Shown: positions 37,934 through 48,430, counted from the first letter of the stretch. The stretch: 64,000 nt of DNA from Fluoribacter gormanii (GCF_900156395.1 NZ_FTNL01000003.1:124001-188000); one strand, 5' to 3'. Notes: a model not told the origin generated them from the letters alone. Translations and numbers: made by a program.

Positions 37934-38476
37934 TTAATCTGGGTTATTCCTTATCCTGAATAGATAATGTTTCGCCAAATAATTGACTGGATCAATTTTA
38001 GGATGAAGAAAATCTCCATTTCGATCTCGAATCATTCCGAGTTTTTCCATAACGCGTTGAGAACGTAAATTATCCGGTACAGTAAAAGCAACCACTTCTT
38101 TTAGTTTTAGTGTCTTAAATGCATAGTTCAAAACAGCTTGAGCTCCCTCTGTTGCATAACCTTTACCCCAAAATGAGGATGCCAAACGCCAACCGATTTC
38201 CACACATGGTGTAAAATGTGCTTCCCAGACCGGACTGTTTAAACCAATAAACCCCATAAATTGATGCGTCGATTTTTCTTCTACAGCCCACAAGGTATAA
38301 CTTTTCTCAGCAAGCTGTGCATTCATTCGCGCAATAAACGAAGTAACCATATCCATGGTCCAAAAATTAGCAATGTACTCCATTACCTTTGGATCTTGGT
38401 TCATGGAAAAAAATGGAGCGATATCATCATCACTCCATGCTCTTAATAAAAGTCTTGGTGTCTCAAGAGTATTCAT
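37934..38476 (-). CDS. RimJ/RimL-type GNAT acetyltransferase
   Basis: The ATG at 38476 overlaps the PhzF stop as ATGA, so I start here rather than 25 codons upstream. The 180-residue product shows the RimJ/RimL pattern: TPRLLLRAWSDDDIAPFF at the start, IGWRLASSFWGKGYATEGAQAV as the acetyl-CoA site, and VVAFTVPDNLRSQRVMEKLGM near the end. It would acetylate an amine on a protein N-terminus or small molecule; the target is unknown. Confidence 0.82.
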   Translation of the reverse strand: MNTLETPRLLLRAWSDDDIAPFFSMNQDPKVMEYIANFWTMDMVTSFIARMNAQLAEKSYTLWAVEEKSTHQFMGFIGLNSPVWEAHFTPCVEIGWRLASSFWGKGYATEGAQAVLNYAFKTLKLKEVVAFTVPDNLRSQRVMEKLGMIRDRNGDFLHPKIDPVNYLAKHYLFRIRNNPD

Positions 38477-39261
38477 GGTAAATAAATTGTCCCTTCCATA
38501 TAAAGATGGCTTGTTCCATAAAGAAAGACTCGTCCTTCTTTTACTTCGCACGTCAATTTACCCTGGCGGTTACCACCTTGCATGGCATCAATATGCGATG
38601 TATTCAATTGTTCACACCAATAAGGTGCAATAACGCAATGAGCAGAACCAGTCACAGGATCTTCTGGAACATTACATCCTGGATAAAAACATCGCGAATA
38701 TACATCAGAGTTTTTTCCTGGTGCGGTTAAAATAAGTCCTCTGTAGTCCAAACGAGCAACGGCATCCAAATCGGGTTCTGCCATTTTTACGTCATTTTCA
38801 TTCTCATAAACAAACATTAAATCAAACTGACTTTTTAAGACCTTGTGCGGTTTTTTTAAATTTAACTGCTGTAACTCTGGTGACAGCTCAATTGAATGAT
38901 AGGGCAACGCTGGGAAGTCCATCATCATCCCATTTTCATTTTTACGAACAATAAGTACTCCACTTTTACAATTAAATTTTATTTCTGATCCTTTAAAATT
39001 TAATTGTTCAAAAATAACATGAGCACTGGCAAGGGTTGCATGGCCACATAAAGCAACTTCTTCATTTGGCGTGAACCATCTTATGTAATATCCATCTCCT
39101 TCAGGAACAAAAAAAGCTGTTTCTGATAAATTATTTTCTGAAGCAATATTTTGCATTTCCTTATCAGTTAACCAATCATCTAACGGACAAACTGCTGCAG
39201 GATTGCCTTCAAAAAGAGCAGATGCAAATGCATCTACTTGATACATGGACAAACGTTTCAT
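38473..39261 (-). CDS. PhzF-family isomerase-like protein
   Basis: The 262-residue protein has the PhzF signatures: YQVDAFASALFEGNPAAVCPL at the start, the catalytic Glu in SENNLSETAFF, CGHATLASAHV, and EDPVTGSAHC in the second half. PhzF-like proteins have a diaminopimelate-epimerase fold and shift protons in small cyclic or amino-acid-derived substrates. Here there is no phenazine cluster, so its role is unknown. It overlaps the downstream GNAT gene by four bases. Confidence 0.85.
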   Translation of the reverse strand: MKRLSMYQVDAFASALFEGNPAAVCPLDDWLTDKEMQNIASENNLSETAFFVPEGDGYYIRWFTPNEEVALCGHATLASAHVIFEQLNFKGSEIKFNCKSGVLIVRKNENGMMMDFPALPYHSIELSPELQQLNLKKPHKVLKSQFDLMFVYENENDVKMAEPDLDAVARLDYRGLILTAPGKNSDVYSRCFYPGCNVPEDPVTGSAHCVIAPYWCEQLNTSHIDAMQGGNRQGKLTCEVKEGRVFLYGTSHLYMEGTIYLP

Positions 39262-39562
39262 AAAAATCCCTTAAAGTAAAAAATAAACAAACGATAGGGA
39301 TATATGAAGATGTTTTAGAAGAATTCAAGATCTAGATTGGTTTTTTTATGATATTTAGATAATAGAAATCTTTGACTAACTGCCACATCCTTAAATTTGC
39401 AGGATCAAGCCCAGTAAAATGCTTTTTCCAAAACAAAAGTTCCTAGTTTGTAGCCATAATCAAAAAGTTCATTGCATGAGAAGTAAACCCAGGTTACGGC
39501 AAATCCTTAGCCCAGGTTAAACTTAACACGCAGCGATAGCTGAGAATATGTTATGCGTTACT
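39262..39562. other. Intergenic region with a repeat palindrome
   Basis: About 300 bp without a gene. It holds the palindrome at 39484-39522, which may end the cold-shock transcript, and the upstream region of the PhzF gene. Confidence 0.5.
39484..39522. repeat. AAACCCAGGTTA..AGCCCAGGTTAAA repeat
   Basis: Two short related units of the AGCCTGGGT family lie side by side here. Confidence 0.4.
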
Positions 39563-39781
39563 CTACTGTTCGTTAATCAGTGTAACGTCTTGTGCTTTCA
39601 ACCCTTTAGGTCCTTTATCAAGCACAAAGGATACTGGATCATTTTCATGGAGGGTTTTAAATCCTACACCTTGGATATCTTTATAATGAACAAAAATATC
39701 GTCACCATTTTCATTAATGATAAATCCAAATCCTTTTTTCTCATTGAACCATTTTACATGGCCCGTTTCTCTTTGCGACAT
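39563..39781 (-). CDS. Cold-shock-domain protein (CspA family)
   Basis: This 72-residue single-domain protein has RNP1 (KGFGFI) and RNP2 (DIFVHY), the nucleic-acid-binding motifs of cold-shock proteins, and GHVKWFNEKKG at the N-terminus. It would bind single-stranded RNA or DNA and melt structure. The divergent region upstream (to pyrE) carries an inverted repeat that may mark its leader or an operator. Confidence 0.92.
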   Translation of the reverse strand: MSQRETGHVKWFNEKKGFGFIINENGDDIFVHYKDIQGVGFKTLHENDPVSFVLDKGPKGLKAQDVTLINEQ

Positions 39782-39886
39782 TAGCTATCCCCTTTGTCTT
39801 AAGCTTTACTATCCAACCATTACAGATGTTTATTTTTAGCGCAAAAATATCTACTATTAAAACGCTGAGTTATAATAAACATTCAC

Positions 39887-39915
39887 TATACGTAAGAAAT
39901 GTTTCCTTACATATA
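39887..39915. promoter_or_regulatory. Inverted repeat between csp and pyrE
   Basis: TATACGTAAG and CTTACATATA are complementary but for one position, around a 9-nt loop, in the divergent control region. It could be an operator or an RNA hairpin in the csp leader. Confidence 0.3.
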
Positions 39916-40003
39916 GATTAGCATAGCAGTTTTTTATTGATTGTTAAGAATTTTTTAAAAAAAACAATATCTTTATCTTATTTTTTTCTATTGGAAATAC
40001 ATA

Positions 40004-40636
40004 ATGAATCAGATGAAATCAGCTTTTATAAAATTAGCACTTGATTGCCAAGTATTAAAATTTGGTGAGTTTACTTTAAAGTCCGGCCGTGTCAGTCCTT
40101 ATTTTTTTAATGCGGGATTATTTTATCAAGGAGACGCATTACGGAAATTAGGACAATTTTATGCAAGGACTCTACTTGAGCATCAAGTTCAATTCGAACA
40201 TCTATTTGGGCCTGCTTATAAAGGTTTACCTCTTGCTACCGCAACAGCTATAGCTTTGGCTGAATTAGGAAAAGACACGACCGTTACTTTTAACCGTAAA
40301 GAAGTAAAAGATCATGGTGAAGGTGGTCAATTAATCGGTGCCCCCTTGTCCGGAAAAACCATCGTTGTTGATGATGTTATTACTGCAGGTACTGCTTTTA
40401 GAGAATCACAGGCTTTGATTAAGGAACATGGCGGCCAATTAACTGGGGTTATTATCGCTCTGGATCGATGTGAACGTGGATTAACTAAGCAATCAGCATT
40501 AACTGAAATCAAAGCACAAGGAATTGATGTCTATTCAATTATCACCCTATTTGATTTAATCGATTACTTAAAAAGTACACATCAAAACGAATACGTTAAA
40601 AAGCTTGAGGATTATCAATCTGTATATGGTTGTTAA
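40004..40636 (+). CDS. pyrE: Orotate phosphoribosyltransferase
   Basis: At 210 residues it joins orotate and PRPP to make OMP in pyrimidine synthesis. The PRPP motif [14 protein letters not shown] (near residue 122), the flexible catalytic loop [13 protein letters not shown] and the orotate region [16 protein letters not shown] are all present. A strong terminator follows, so it is probably monocistronic. Confidence 0.95.
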   Translation: MNQMKSAFIKLALDCQVLKFGEFTLKSGRVSPYFFNAGLFYQGDALRKLGQFYARTLLEHQVQFEHLFGPAYKGLPLATATAIALAELGKDTTVTFNRKEVKDHGEGGQLIGAPLSGKTIVVDDVITAGTAFRESQALIKEHGGQLTGVIIALDRCERGLTKQSALTEIKAQGIDVYSIITLFDLIDYLKSTHQNEYVKKLEDYQSVYGC

Positions 40637-40696
40637 TCGACACATCTGCAACATTTTCAACTCATAGCCCAGATACTTCTTAATCATTAGGACTCG

Positions 40697-40730
40697 CCCC
40701 TCTTCCATTGTGTGGAGAGGGGATTTTTTT
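40697..40730 (+). terminator. Rho-independent terminator of pyrE
   Basis: CCCCTCTTCCA pairs with TGGAGAGGGG (one bulge) and is followed by ATTTTTTT. Confidence 0.85.
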
Positions 40731-40853
40731 AACTTATGAGTCAGGCTATAAATTTATACTTTAATATAAATCCTTTACCTGCATTTCCCCATTGACAGGA
40801 TTAAAAATAGTCATTAATATTGTTTCAATGTTCTAACACGCTAATACATTAAC

Positions 40854-41150
40854 ATGAAAACACATACTACAGTAAAACATTCTGCACTGCCTGATTTAAT
40901 GCATGCTATCAGCATGATTGAGAACAAAGATGAAGCATTGCAATTTTTTACCGATTTATGCACGCCAGCAGAGCTCGAAGCAATGGCAGACCGGTGGCAA
41001 GTTGTTCCTTTATTGAGAGAAGGGATACCCTACCGCACTATTCATGAGCAAACGGGCGTTAGTGTGACCACAATAACTCGTGTAGCGCGCTGTTTGAGTT
41101 TTGGTACTGGCGGTTATGAACTAATCGCAAAAAGAACGGAGTTATCGTGA
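40854..41150 (+). CDS. TrpR-like regulator (YerC/YecD family) heading the his operon
   Basis: The 98-residue protein has a TrpR-type helix-turn-helix: CTPAELEAMADRWQVVPLLREG, then PYRTIHEQTGVSVTTITRVARCL. This family is often placed next to histidine genes. Its stop overlaps the hisG GTG start by four bases, so it is the first gene of the operon. It could sense histidine and repress the operon; this follows from position, not from any visible ligand site. Confidence 0.85.
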   Translation: MKTHTTVKHSALPDLMHAISMIENKDEALQFFTDLCTPAELEAMADRWQVVPLLREGIPYRTIHEQTGVSVTTITRVARCLSFGTGGYELIAKRTELS

Positions 41151-42028
41151 AAAATCGTTTACGTTTAGCATTACAAAAAAAGGGGCGGTTATCAGAGGAG
41201 TCTTTGAATCTTTTACAACGCTGCGGGTTAAAGTTTCGTATAAAGCCAAACAGTCTGCTCACGCATGTAGATAACTTTCCCATAGATTTACTTTTTGTAC
41301 GCGATGATGACATCCCTGTTTTAGTATTTGATGGTTTATGTGATGGCGGTATCGTTGGTGAAAACGTATTATTAGAGGCCTCTCTTTCCAATCCACACAA
41401 AAGATACAAAATAGCCGCAACCTTAGGTACGTGCACCTGTCGCTTATCTATTGCTGTTCCTGAATCTATGGATTATCAAGGACCAGGAAGTCTCGATGGA
41501 AAAAGAATTGCTACCAGCTATCCCAATTTACTGAATCAATATTTACGTGATAAAAAAATATGTGCTGAAAGTCTTGTATTATCCGGCTCAATTGAGGTTG
41601 CCCCACGCATGGGCATGGCTGATGCAATTTGTGATCTAGTCTCAAGTGGCCAAACTTTAGAAGACAACAAACTCAATGAAGTCGATACAGTACTTTTAAG
41701 CCAGGCCGTATTGATTCAAACCGATCTAAAGTATTCCAACATGTTTCAAGACTTATTTGACATGCTTGCGCGAAGAATTCAGGCAGTACAACAAGCTCAG
41801 GAACGAAAATATATTGTTTTTCATGCCCCAAAATCTGCCCTCGAAGCAATTGCTGATAAGCTGCCTGGAGCTGAATCGCCCACAATTCTACCTTTGCCAG
41901 GAAATATGGATAAAGTAGCCGTTCACGTTGTTTCCAGTGAGCGAGTATTTTGGAACACCCTAGAAACCATCCAAAGCCTAGGTGCCAGTTCTATATTGGT
42001 TTTACCCATAGAAAAAATGTTGGAGTAG
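41147..42028 (+). CDS. hisG: ATP phosphoribosyltransferase, long form
   Basis: At 293 residues it is the long HisG with its own C-terminal ACT-like regulatory domain (from about 215), so no hisZ is needed. It makes phosphoribosyl-ATP, the first and feedback-inhibited step. The PRPP loop region is seen in MGMADAICDLVSSGQTLEDN. The start is GTG, overlapping the regulator stop. Confidence 0.94.
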   Translation: MKNRLRLALQKKGRLSEESLNLLQRCGLKFRIKPNSLLTHVDNFPIDLLFVRDDDIPVLVFDGLCDGGIVGENVLLEASLSNPHKRYKIAATLGTCTCRLSIAVPESMDYQGPGSLDGKRIATSYPNLLNQYLRDKKICAESLVLSGSIEVAPRMGMADAICDLVSSGQTLEDNKLNEVDTVLLSQAVLIQTDLKYSNMFQDLFDMLARRIQAVQQAQERKYIVFHAPKSALEAIADKLPGAESPTILPLPGNMDKVAVHVVSSERVFWNTLETIQSLGASSILVLPIEKMLE

Positions 42029-42029
42029 T

Positions 42030-43328
42030 ATGATGTTATCGATTAAAAGTTGGCAAACCCTGTCTCAAGCTGAAAAAAATCTCTATTTAACGCGACCCGT
42101 GCAAACCTCATCAGTAAAAAACAGGGTACACGATATTATCAAACAAGTTCGAACACTTGGAGATCAAGCCTTATTTGCATTGACAGAACAGTTCGATGGT
42201 GCTTGTTTGAAAAGCCTGGAAATCCCAAAGAACAAAATTGAAAACGCATGCATCAGTAAACAATCACTTACTGCCATTAATGAGGCAATAAAAACCATAA
42301 CCACTTACCATCAGGCACTTTTACCGGAAAACAAAAATATATGCACCGCACAAGGAGTAAATATTTATAGCACCTATAGACCCATACAACGTGTCGGTTT
42401 ATATGTACCTGGTGGCAACAAAACTCCTTTGGTTTCTTCATTGTTAATGCAAGCCATACCTGCAGAGGTTGCAGGATGCCCCATAAAAATATTATGTACT
42501 CCTCCGGATGCATCAGGCTCCATTAATGAACATTTACTTGTGGCCGCACGATTATGTGGGATAGACACCATTTATGCACTCGGGGGAGCTCAAGCAATTG
42601 CTGCTATGGCATATGGAACTGAAACGGTTACTAAAGTCGATAAGATTTTTGGACCAGGAAACAATTATGTCACAGAAGCAAAAACTCAGGTTGCCTCCGA
42701 TCCATATGGTGCAGCTATAGATATGCCTGCAGGACCTTCCGAAGTGATGATCCTTGCAGACAATCAAGCAAATCCAGCATTTGTTGCTGCGGATCTACTC
42801 GCCCAAGCAGAACATGGAGTCGACTCACAAGTGATTTTGATATGCGACACAATTCAGTTTGCAGAACAAGTAAATCAATACCTGAAAGCTCAATTTAGTC
42901 GCTTATCAAGAGCGCCAATAATCAAACAATCTCTGGCAAACAGCTTGATTATTGCATGTGCAGATCAAACGGAACAATTAAATATGGTCAACATCTATGC
43001 GCCTGAACATTTAATTATAAATCGCGAGGATGCAGAAGATTTGCTCGATAAAATTTATAGTGTAGGCACTGTATTTCTTGGTTCCTGGGCTGCTGAAACT
43101 CTTGGCGATTATGTAACTGGATCGAATCATGTGCTACCAACAAACGGTTATGCCAAAAATCATAATGGCTTAAGCACACTCGATTTCCTAACTCGCTTTA
43201 ATGTGCAATCGATTAGTGAAGAAGGAATTAAAACATTAGGACCTGCGGCAATAGCATTGGCACAAATTGAAGGTTTGGATGCGCATGCACAGGCTGTAGC
43301 CATTAGGTTGAACTCATTGGAGAATTAA
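42030..43328 (+). CDS. hisD: Histidinol dehydrogenase
   Basis: At 432 residues it oxidises histidinol to histidine in two NAD-dependent steps. The blocks IYALGGAQAIAAMAYGTE, KIFGPGNNYVTEAK, DMPAGPSEVMILAD and LLAQAEHGVDSQ (zinc and catalytic region), then GDYVTGSNHVLPT, are standard. It begins one base after hisG ends. Confidence 0.95.
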   Translation: MMLSIKSWQTLSQAEKNLYLTRPVQTSSVKNRVHDIIKQVRTLGDQALFALTEQFDGACLKSLEIPKNKIENACISKQSLTAINEAIKTITTYHQALLPENKNICTAQGVNIYSTYRPIQRVGLYVPGGNKTPLVSSLLMQAIPAEVAGCPIKILCTPPDASGSINEHLLVAARLCGIDTIYALGGAQAIAAMAYGTETVTKVDKIFGPGNNYVTEAKTQVASDPYGAAIDMPAGPSEVMILADNQANPAFVAADLLAQAEHGVDSQVILICDTIQFAEQVNQYLKAQFSRLSRAPIIKQSLANSLIIACADQTEQLNMVNIYAPEHLIINREDAEDLLDKIYSVGTVFLGSWAAETLGDYVTGSNHVLPTNGYAKNHNGLSTLDFLTRFNVQSISEEGIKTLGPAAIALAQIEGLDAHAQAVAIRLNSLEN

Positions 43329-44393
43329 ATGTCTGTACTTAATTTAATACGCCCTGAATTGTTAAACACCCAATCTTATGTTCATAATGGTGCTCCTAAA
43401 TACCGATTACATGCAAATGAGCTTCCTTGGTCTGCATTAAATATGGATATTGATTTAAATTTTTACCCAGAAAAAAACCAGCTAGACCAGTTACAAGAAC
43501 AAATGGCAATTCGTTATCAAGTTGATACAAATCAAATTGTATTAACTCGAGGATCAGATGATGGTATTGATTTAATTACTCGTTTATTTTTAAGCGCTGG
43601 TCAGGATGCATGTATGCAATTCTCTCCTACCTTTTCCATGTATGCATTTTATGCGTATTTACAACACGCGCAACTTATTGAATGCCCTACAGATCCTCGA
43701 AACCATTTCAAACCGTCATTATTAGACGTTAAAAATAGTTGGCAAAAAAATTGTAAGCTCATTTTTGTGTGTAATCCTAATAATCCTACCGCGAACTTAA
43801 TCAATCTGGATTTTATTGCGACTCTTTGTGATGAATATAAAAACCGTTCCATTATTGTTGTTGATGAGGCGTATATCGAATTTGCTCAAGCTCAAAGTGC
43901 TACTTCTCTCATTCCCCAATTCGATAATTTAATTGTTTTACGTACTCTTTCTAAGGCTTACGGGCTAGCTAATCTTCGTTTAGGAATCATTTTAGCGCAA
44001 GCAAATGTAATCCAGGCCTTTAATAAAATTATGCCTCCCTTCCCTCTTTCCAGCGTAGTGATTGATTTGGCGCTACGCGCATTGGAAAAGCCTGAATGGT
44101 TTATTCAGACGATTCGCACAATTAAAGAATCTCGAGCAAAGTTAGTGCAGGAGTTGCAAGCTTGCCCTGCAATTGGAAAAGTCTATCCGACTGAAACAAA
44201 CTTCATTCTTGTTCAAACCGACTATGCCATTGAATTAACTTCCTGGCTTGCCAATCAAGGCATAGCAATCAAAAGCTTTTTAACTAATTCATTGCTACAG
44301 AAGCATTTACGGATCACCGTTGGTGATGAGTCGCAAAATCAGCTTTTGCTGCGCGCTTTATCTTCTTTTCAAAACAATGTTTTAGGATGTTAA
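43329..44393 (+). CDS. hisC: Histidinol-phosphate aminotransferase
   Basis: The 354-residue PLP enzyme of fold type I has the pyridoxal lysine in [16 protein letters not shown] and the cofactor loop NPNNPTAN. It converts imidazole-acetol phosphate to histidinol phosphate. It abuts hisD with no gap. Confidence 0.94.
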   Translation: MSVLNLIRPELLNTQSYVHNGAPKYRLHANELPWSALNMDIDLNFYPEKNQLDQLQEQMAIRYQVDTNQIVLTRGSDDGIDLITRLFLSAGQDACMQFSPTFSMYAFYAYLQHAQLIECPTDPRNHFKPSLLDVKNSWQKNCKLIFVCNPNNPTANLINLDFIATLCDEYKNRSIIVVDEAYIEFAQAQSATSLIPQFDNLIVLRTLSKAYGLANLRLGIILAQANVIQAFNKIMPPFPLSSVVIDLALRALEKPEWFIQTIRTIKESRAKLVQELQACPAIGKVYPTETNFILVQTDYAIELTSWLANQGIAIKSFLTNSLLQKHLRITVGDESQNQLLLRALSSFQNNVLGC

Positions 44394-44394
44394 A

Positions 44395-45453
44395 ATGCAA
44401 AAAATCTTATTTATTGATCGTGATGGCACTTTAATTGAAGAACCCTTTGATTTTCAAGTAGATTCTTTGGATAAAATCAAGCTCACACCCCATGTGATAC
44501 CTTCATTACTGCAATTACAAAAAGAAGGATTCCGCTTTATTATGGTGAGCAACCAAAATGGAATAGGAACCCCTTCTTTTCCTGAAGATGATTTTATGAT
44601 TTGTCATGAATTTACTCTTGATCTGTTCTCTTCACAGGGAATATTTTTTGAGGAAATTTTCATTTGTCCTCACATGCCCGAAGAAAATTGTTTGTGTCGA
44701 AAACCCAAAACAGGATTGGTGGATCAATTTCTAAAAGAACGAGTAATTAATAACTCATGTTCCTGGGTTATCGGTGACAGAGAAACTGATCGACAATTTG
44801 CCGATAGTCTGGGTATTAAATTTCTACCAATTTCTCAACAACATGGATGGGTTCAGGTTACCCAAACAATACTCAATCAAAAAAGGACTGCAGTGATTCA
44901 AAGGAAAACAAAAGAGACTGATATTAACCTGACTTTAATTTTGGATATGGATCAAAACAGTGTAATAAGCACACCTTTGCCATTTTTTAACCACATGCTG
45001 GAGCAAGTAGCCAAGCATGGTGGATTTAATCTTGAATTATGTGCCAATGGTGATGTGGAAGTTGATGATCATCATTTGATTGAAGATACCGCCATCGCTT
45101 TAGGAGAAGGCCTGAAAAAAGCACTTGGTGACAAATGGGGTATTAACCGTTATGGCTTCACCTTACCAATGGATGAGGCTTTAGCATCTGTCGCTATCGA
45201 TATCAGTGGAAGAGGTTTTTGCGAGTTCAAAGGTCAATTTACCCGGGAGTTTGTTGGAGGTATGGCAACCGAAATGGTACCTCATTTCTTTAATTCATTA
45301 GCTACCGCACTTGGCGCAACCATTCACATCGAAGTTAAAGGTCAAAATCATCACCATATGATTGAAGCCTGTTTCAAATCATTAGGTAGAGCGCTAGGGC
45401 AAGCCTGCATGAAGACAAACAATGCCCTACCATCGACCAAGGGGGTATTATGA
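44395..45453 (+). CDS. hisB: Bifunctional histidinol-phosphatase / imidazoleglycerol-phosphate dehydratase
   Basis: The 352-residue fusion has an N-terminal HAD phosphatase (nucleophile in [11 protein letters not shown], zinc cysteines in [11 protein letters not shown], to about residue 165) and a C-terminal IGPD domain with the metal histidines in [32 protein letters not shown] and [17 protein letters not shown]. It catalyses two non-consecutive steps, as in enterobacteria. It overlaps hisH by four bases. Confidence 0.95.
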   Translation: MQKILFIDRDGTLIEEPFDFQVDSLDKIKLTPHVIPSLLQLQKEGFRFIMVSNQNGIGTPSFPEDDFMICHEFTLDLFSSQGIFFEEIFICPHMPEENCLCRKPKTGLVDQFLKERVINNSCSWVIGDRETDRQFADSLGIKFLPISQQHGWVQVTQTILNQKRTAVIQRKTKETDINLTLILDMDQNSVISTPLPFFNHMLEQVAKHGGFNLELCANGDVEVDDHHLIEDTAIALGEGLKKALGDKWGINRYGFTLPMDEALASVAIDISGRGFCEFKGQFTREFVGGMATEMVPHFFNSLATALGATIHIEVKGQNHHHMIEACFKSLGRALGQACMKTNNALPSTKGVL

Positions 45454-46043
45454 TTGCCATTATTGATGTGAGTGGCACAAATCTAACCTCTTTAGTTAAT
45501 GCATTAAAAAGGTTGGGATTTAATTATCAATTAACGCACGATGCGAAGGTAATTAATAAAGCAAGCCGCGTGATTCTACCAGGGGTAGGCACTGCAGCTT
45601 ACGGAATGAATGCTTTGCGCCAGTATGACTTAATCGATGTAATTACCTCACTTGAGCAACCTCTGTTGGGGATTTGTCTCGGTATGCAATTATTGTTTGA
45701 ACACAGCGAAGAGAATGATATTCGTTGTCTGGGCATGATTCCCGGAACAATACAACGTCTTCCTCGACAGAAAAATTACCCTGTGCCTCACATGGGTTGG
45801 AATCAGTTGCAATGGTGCAAAGAGACATTCTTACAAAAAGGATTAAAGGAACAAGATTATGTTTATTTCGTTCATAGTTATGCCCTTGGTGAGAGTATGT
45901 ATGCTTTGGCTTATTGTGAATACAGTGAGCCATTCACCGCAATAATTCAAAAAAATAATATTTGGGGAATGCAATTTCATCCGGAAAAATCTGCAGAAAC
46001 CGGAATGAGGTTACTAAACAATTTTTGTAGCTATTCAGATTAG
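45450..46043 (+). CDS. hisH: Imidazole glycerol phosphate synthase, glutaminase subunit
   Basis: The 197-residue class-I amidotransferase has its nucleophile Cys in [11 protein letters not shown] and the His/Glu pair in MQFHPEKS. It supplies ammonia to HisF. A 169-bp spacer with repeat-like sequence follows before hisA. Confidence 0.94.
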   Translation: MIAIIDVSGTNLTSLVNALKRLGFNYQLTHDAKVINKASRVILPGVGTAAYGMNALRQYDLIDVITSLEQPLLGICLGMQLLFEHSEENDIRCLGMIPGTIQRLPRQKNYPVPHMGWNQLQWCKETFLQKGLKEQDYVYFVHSYALGESMYALAYCEYSEPFTAIIQKNNIWGMQFHPEKSAETGMRLLNNFCSYSD

Positions 46044-46073
46044 CTTAGACTGAATCGTCAAGCGGATCCTATA

Positions 46074-46180
46074 GCGTTACACCCACCAGGTTTAGATAAG
46101 GCGCACGTGAACGAAGCGAGGGAGTGTAGAATAATTTTATAACCGAAGTTGAGCGAACCTAAAGCTTAGTGGGTAACACC
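46074..46180. repeat. Imperfect inverted repeat in the hisH-hisA spacer
   Basis: GCGTTACACCCACCAGGTTTAG on the left (given here as its short core GTTACACCCAC) and CTAAAGCTTAGTGGGTAACACC on the right (core GTGGGTAACAC) are related in inverse orientation, suggesting a small dispersed repeat inserted inside the operon. Confidence 0.4.
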
Positions 46181-46212
46181 ATAACTAACTGAACTTAAAA
46201 TATGGAGGCTGT

Positions 46213-46932
46213 ATGATCCTTATCCCTGCAATTGATATCCAAGCAGGTCGTTGTGTGCGTTTACGGCAAGGACAATTTGATCAAGTAACACAATTCGATA
46301 CACTACCTATAGACCGTGCCACCTACTTCGCCCAATTAGGAGCAAAACGATTGCATATCGTTGATTTGGATGGTGCACAAACAGGAACGATGCAACATCT
46401 GTCTTTAATCTGTGCCATGCAAAATACAGGAATTTTGGTGCAAGCCGGTGGCGGGATTCGCTCTTTAGAACAAGCAACATTATGTTTTTCAGCAGGAATA
46501 TCTAACCTGGTCTTGGGCAGCATTGCCATTACCAATCCTGGACTGACTGCACAAATTATCAAAGAGATAAAACCACAACACATTATCCTGGCTTTAGATA
46601 TTCGAATGCAGAATAAGATACCTATACCGGCTATTCATGGTTGGCAAACAACATCAAATAGTAATTTATGGGATGTTGTTTCTCATTATCTGCAACTCAA
46701 CGTAAAACAAATACTTTGTACTGATATTGCTTGTGACGGAATGATGCAAGGACCAAATTTTGAGTTATATAAAGAGGCTGTAAAACGTTTCCCACAAATT
46801 GAATGGCAAGCCTCAGGAGGTATCCGTAATGCAGATGATATTTATCGATTGGATGGATTAGGAGTCAGCGCAGCGATTCTGGGATTAAGTCTCTACCGAG
46901 GCACTTTGGACCTGAAAGCAATGTTATCGTAA
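46213..46932 (+). CDS. hisA: Phosphoribosylformimino-AICAR ribotide isomerase
   Basis: The 239-residue TIM barrel has the catalytic Asp near the start (IPAIDIQAGRCVRLRQG) and the phosphate-binding repeats QAGGGIRSLE and QASGGIRNADD. It opens the ribose ring before the HisHF step. GGAGG precedes the ATG, so it can be translated independently of the spacer before it. Confidence 0.94.
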   Translation: MILIPAIDIQAGRCVRLRQGQFDQVTQFDTLPIDRATYFAQLGAKRLHIVDLDGAQTGTMQHLSLICAMQNTGILVQAGGGIRSLEQATLCFSAGISNLVLGSIAITNPGLTAQIIKEIKPQHIILALDIRMQNKIPIPAIHGWQTTSNSNLWDVVSHYLQLNVKQILCTDIACDGMMQGPNFELYKEAVKRFPQIEWQASGGIRNADDIYRLDGLGVSAAILGLSLYRGTLDLKAMLS

Positions 46933-46943
46933 AGAGTTTGTAT

Positions 46944-47023
46944 AGCCTGGGTGCAGCATCTCCAAACCCGGGTTGTTAGTTAAATAGTATCCTCAGGGTC
47001 CGCGACGCTGGGCCCAGGCTACA
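46944..47023. repeat. Inverted AGCCTGGGT repeat pair in the hisA-hisF spacer
   Basis: AGCCTGGGTGCAGC at the left and GCTGGGCCCAGGCT at the right are inverted copies of the window-wide repeat, here inside an operon. Confidence 0.6.
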
Positions 47024-47042
47024 TTATGAATGTGAGTACAAT

Positions 47043-47810
47043 ATGTTAACCAAACGAATTATTCCATGTCTTGACGTACGCGATAATCAAGTCGTCAAAG
47101 GAGTTAAATTTCGCGATCATCGCATTGTTGGAACTATTCTTGAACTTGCAGCTGAGTATTCTGCATCGGGTGCGGATGAACTTGTATTCTATGATATTAC
47201 TGCAAGTTCTGAGCAACGCTTGGTTTGCCCGGATTGGGTTAAGCAAGTGGCCGGAACAATCAATATTCCTTTCACCGTAGCGGGTGGAATTCGTTCTCTT
47301 AATCAGGCAAAATCGGTATTAAACTCTGGGGCCGACAAAATATCAATTAATAGCCCAGCGTTAGAGAACCCTGACTTAATCAATGAATTAAGTCGAAACT
47401 ATGGAAGCCAATGCGTCGTCATAGGAATCGACAGTCAATGGATAGATAATGATTATTATGTCTATCAATACACTGGAGACGAACAAAAAACACTTAATTC
47501 CAGACGCAAAACAAAAGAATGGATCCAGGAAGTACAAGATCGAGGCGCAGGAGAAATTGTATTAAACTGCATGCAATCAGATGGGGTACGCAAAGGCTAT
47601 GACTTGCATCAGTTAAAATTGATGCGACCTCTATGTCAGGTACCATTGATTGCTTCAGGGGGTGCTGGTGCACTAAATGACTTTACTGAAGTGTTCCTTG
47701 AAGCGCAAGTAGATGGAGCTTTAGCTGCCAGCATTTTTCATGACAAAATTTTGACGATAAACGAAATAAAATTAGCACTTAAAAAACAAAAGATTGAGGT
47801 ACGATTATGA
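47043..47810 (+). CDS. hisF: Imidazole glycerol phosphate synthase, cyclase subunit
   Basis: The 255-residue TIM barrel has the catalytic Asp in [17 protein letters not shown] and its partner in VIGIDSQW, plus TVAGGIRSL and IASGGAGAL phosphate sites. It makes IGP and AICAR with ammonia from HisH. Its end overlaps hisIE by four bases. Confidence 0.95.
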   Translation: MLTKRIIPCLDVRDNQVVKGVKFRDHRIVGTILELAAEYSASGADELVFYDITASSEQRLVCPDWVKQVAGTINIPFTVAGGIRSLNQAKSVLNSGADKISINSPALENPDLINELSRNYGSQCVVIGIDSQWIDNDYYVYQYTGDEQKTLNSRRKTKEWIQEVQDRGAGEIVLNCMQSDGVRKGYDLHQLKLMRPLCQVPLIASGGAGALNDFTEVFLEAQVDGALAASIFHDKILTINEIKLALKKQKIEVRL

Positions 47811-48430
47811 TTCATATGGAAATTAATTCTTTAGATTGGAAAAAAATGAATGGTTTATTACCAGCCATCATCCAAAATGCTGAAAATGGTAATGTCCTAA
47901 TGTTAGGTTATATGAACCAGGAGGCTTTAATCGCCACACTCACTACCGGCCAATTAAATCTGTACAGTCGCAGCCGAAAACGCTTGTGGCGGAAGGGAGA
48001 AACCTCGGGTAATAGCATGTCTGTACAACACATCAGTGTTGATTGCGACAATGACAGCCTTCTAATTCAGGTTTTACCTAAAGGCCCTGCATGTCATTTA
48101 GGATACACAAGTTGCTTTCAACCTGCACATGAAACCAATCTTGGATTTATCCATGAGTTAATTGAGCTGATTAATGAGCGGGCAGATTCAAAAAATGAAA
48201 ACAGCTATACAGCAAAATTATTAGATTCTGGAATCTCTCGGTGCGCACAAAAGGTAGGGGAAGAAGCGGTAGAAACAGTGATTGCGGCTGTAAATAACGA
48301 CCGCGAAGAATTAGTTAATGAGAGTGCCGATCTAATTTTTCACTTATTAGTTCTATTAAAAGCATGTGAACTGAGTTTTTATGATGTATTGCAATGCCTA
48401 CGAGATAGAGATAGATCGGTTCATACGTAA
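47807..48430 (+). CDS. hisI: Bifunctional phosphoribosyl-AMP cyclohydrolase / phosphoribosyl-ATP pyrophosphohydrolase
   Basis: At 207 residues it joins HisI ([31 protein letters not shown], the metal site DCDNDSLL and [10 protein letters not shown]) and HisE (from about 115, with [13 protein letters not shown] and [13 protein letters not shown]). It does steps two and three of histidine synthesis and ends the operon. Confidence 0.95.
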   Translation: MIHMEINSLDWKKMNGLLPAIIQNAENGNVLMLGYMNQEALIATLTTGQLNLYSRSRKRLWRKGETSGNSMSVQHISVDCDNDSLLIQVLPKGPACHLGYTSCFQPAHETNLGFIHELIELINERADSKNENSYTAKLLDSGISRCAQKVGEEAVETVIAAVNNDREELVNESADLIFHLLVLLKACELSFYDVLQCLRDRDRSVHT

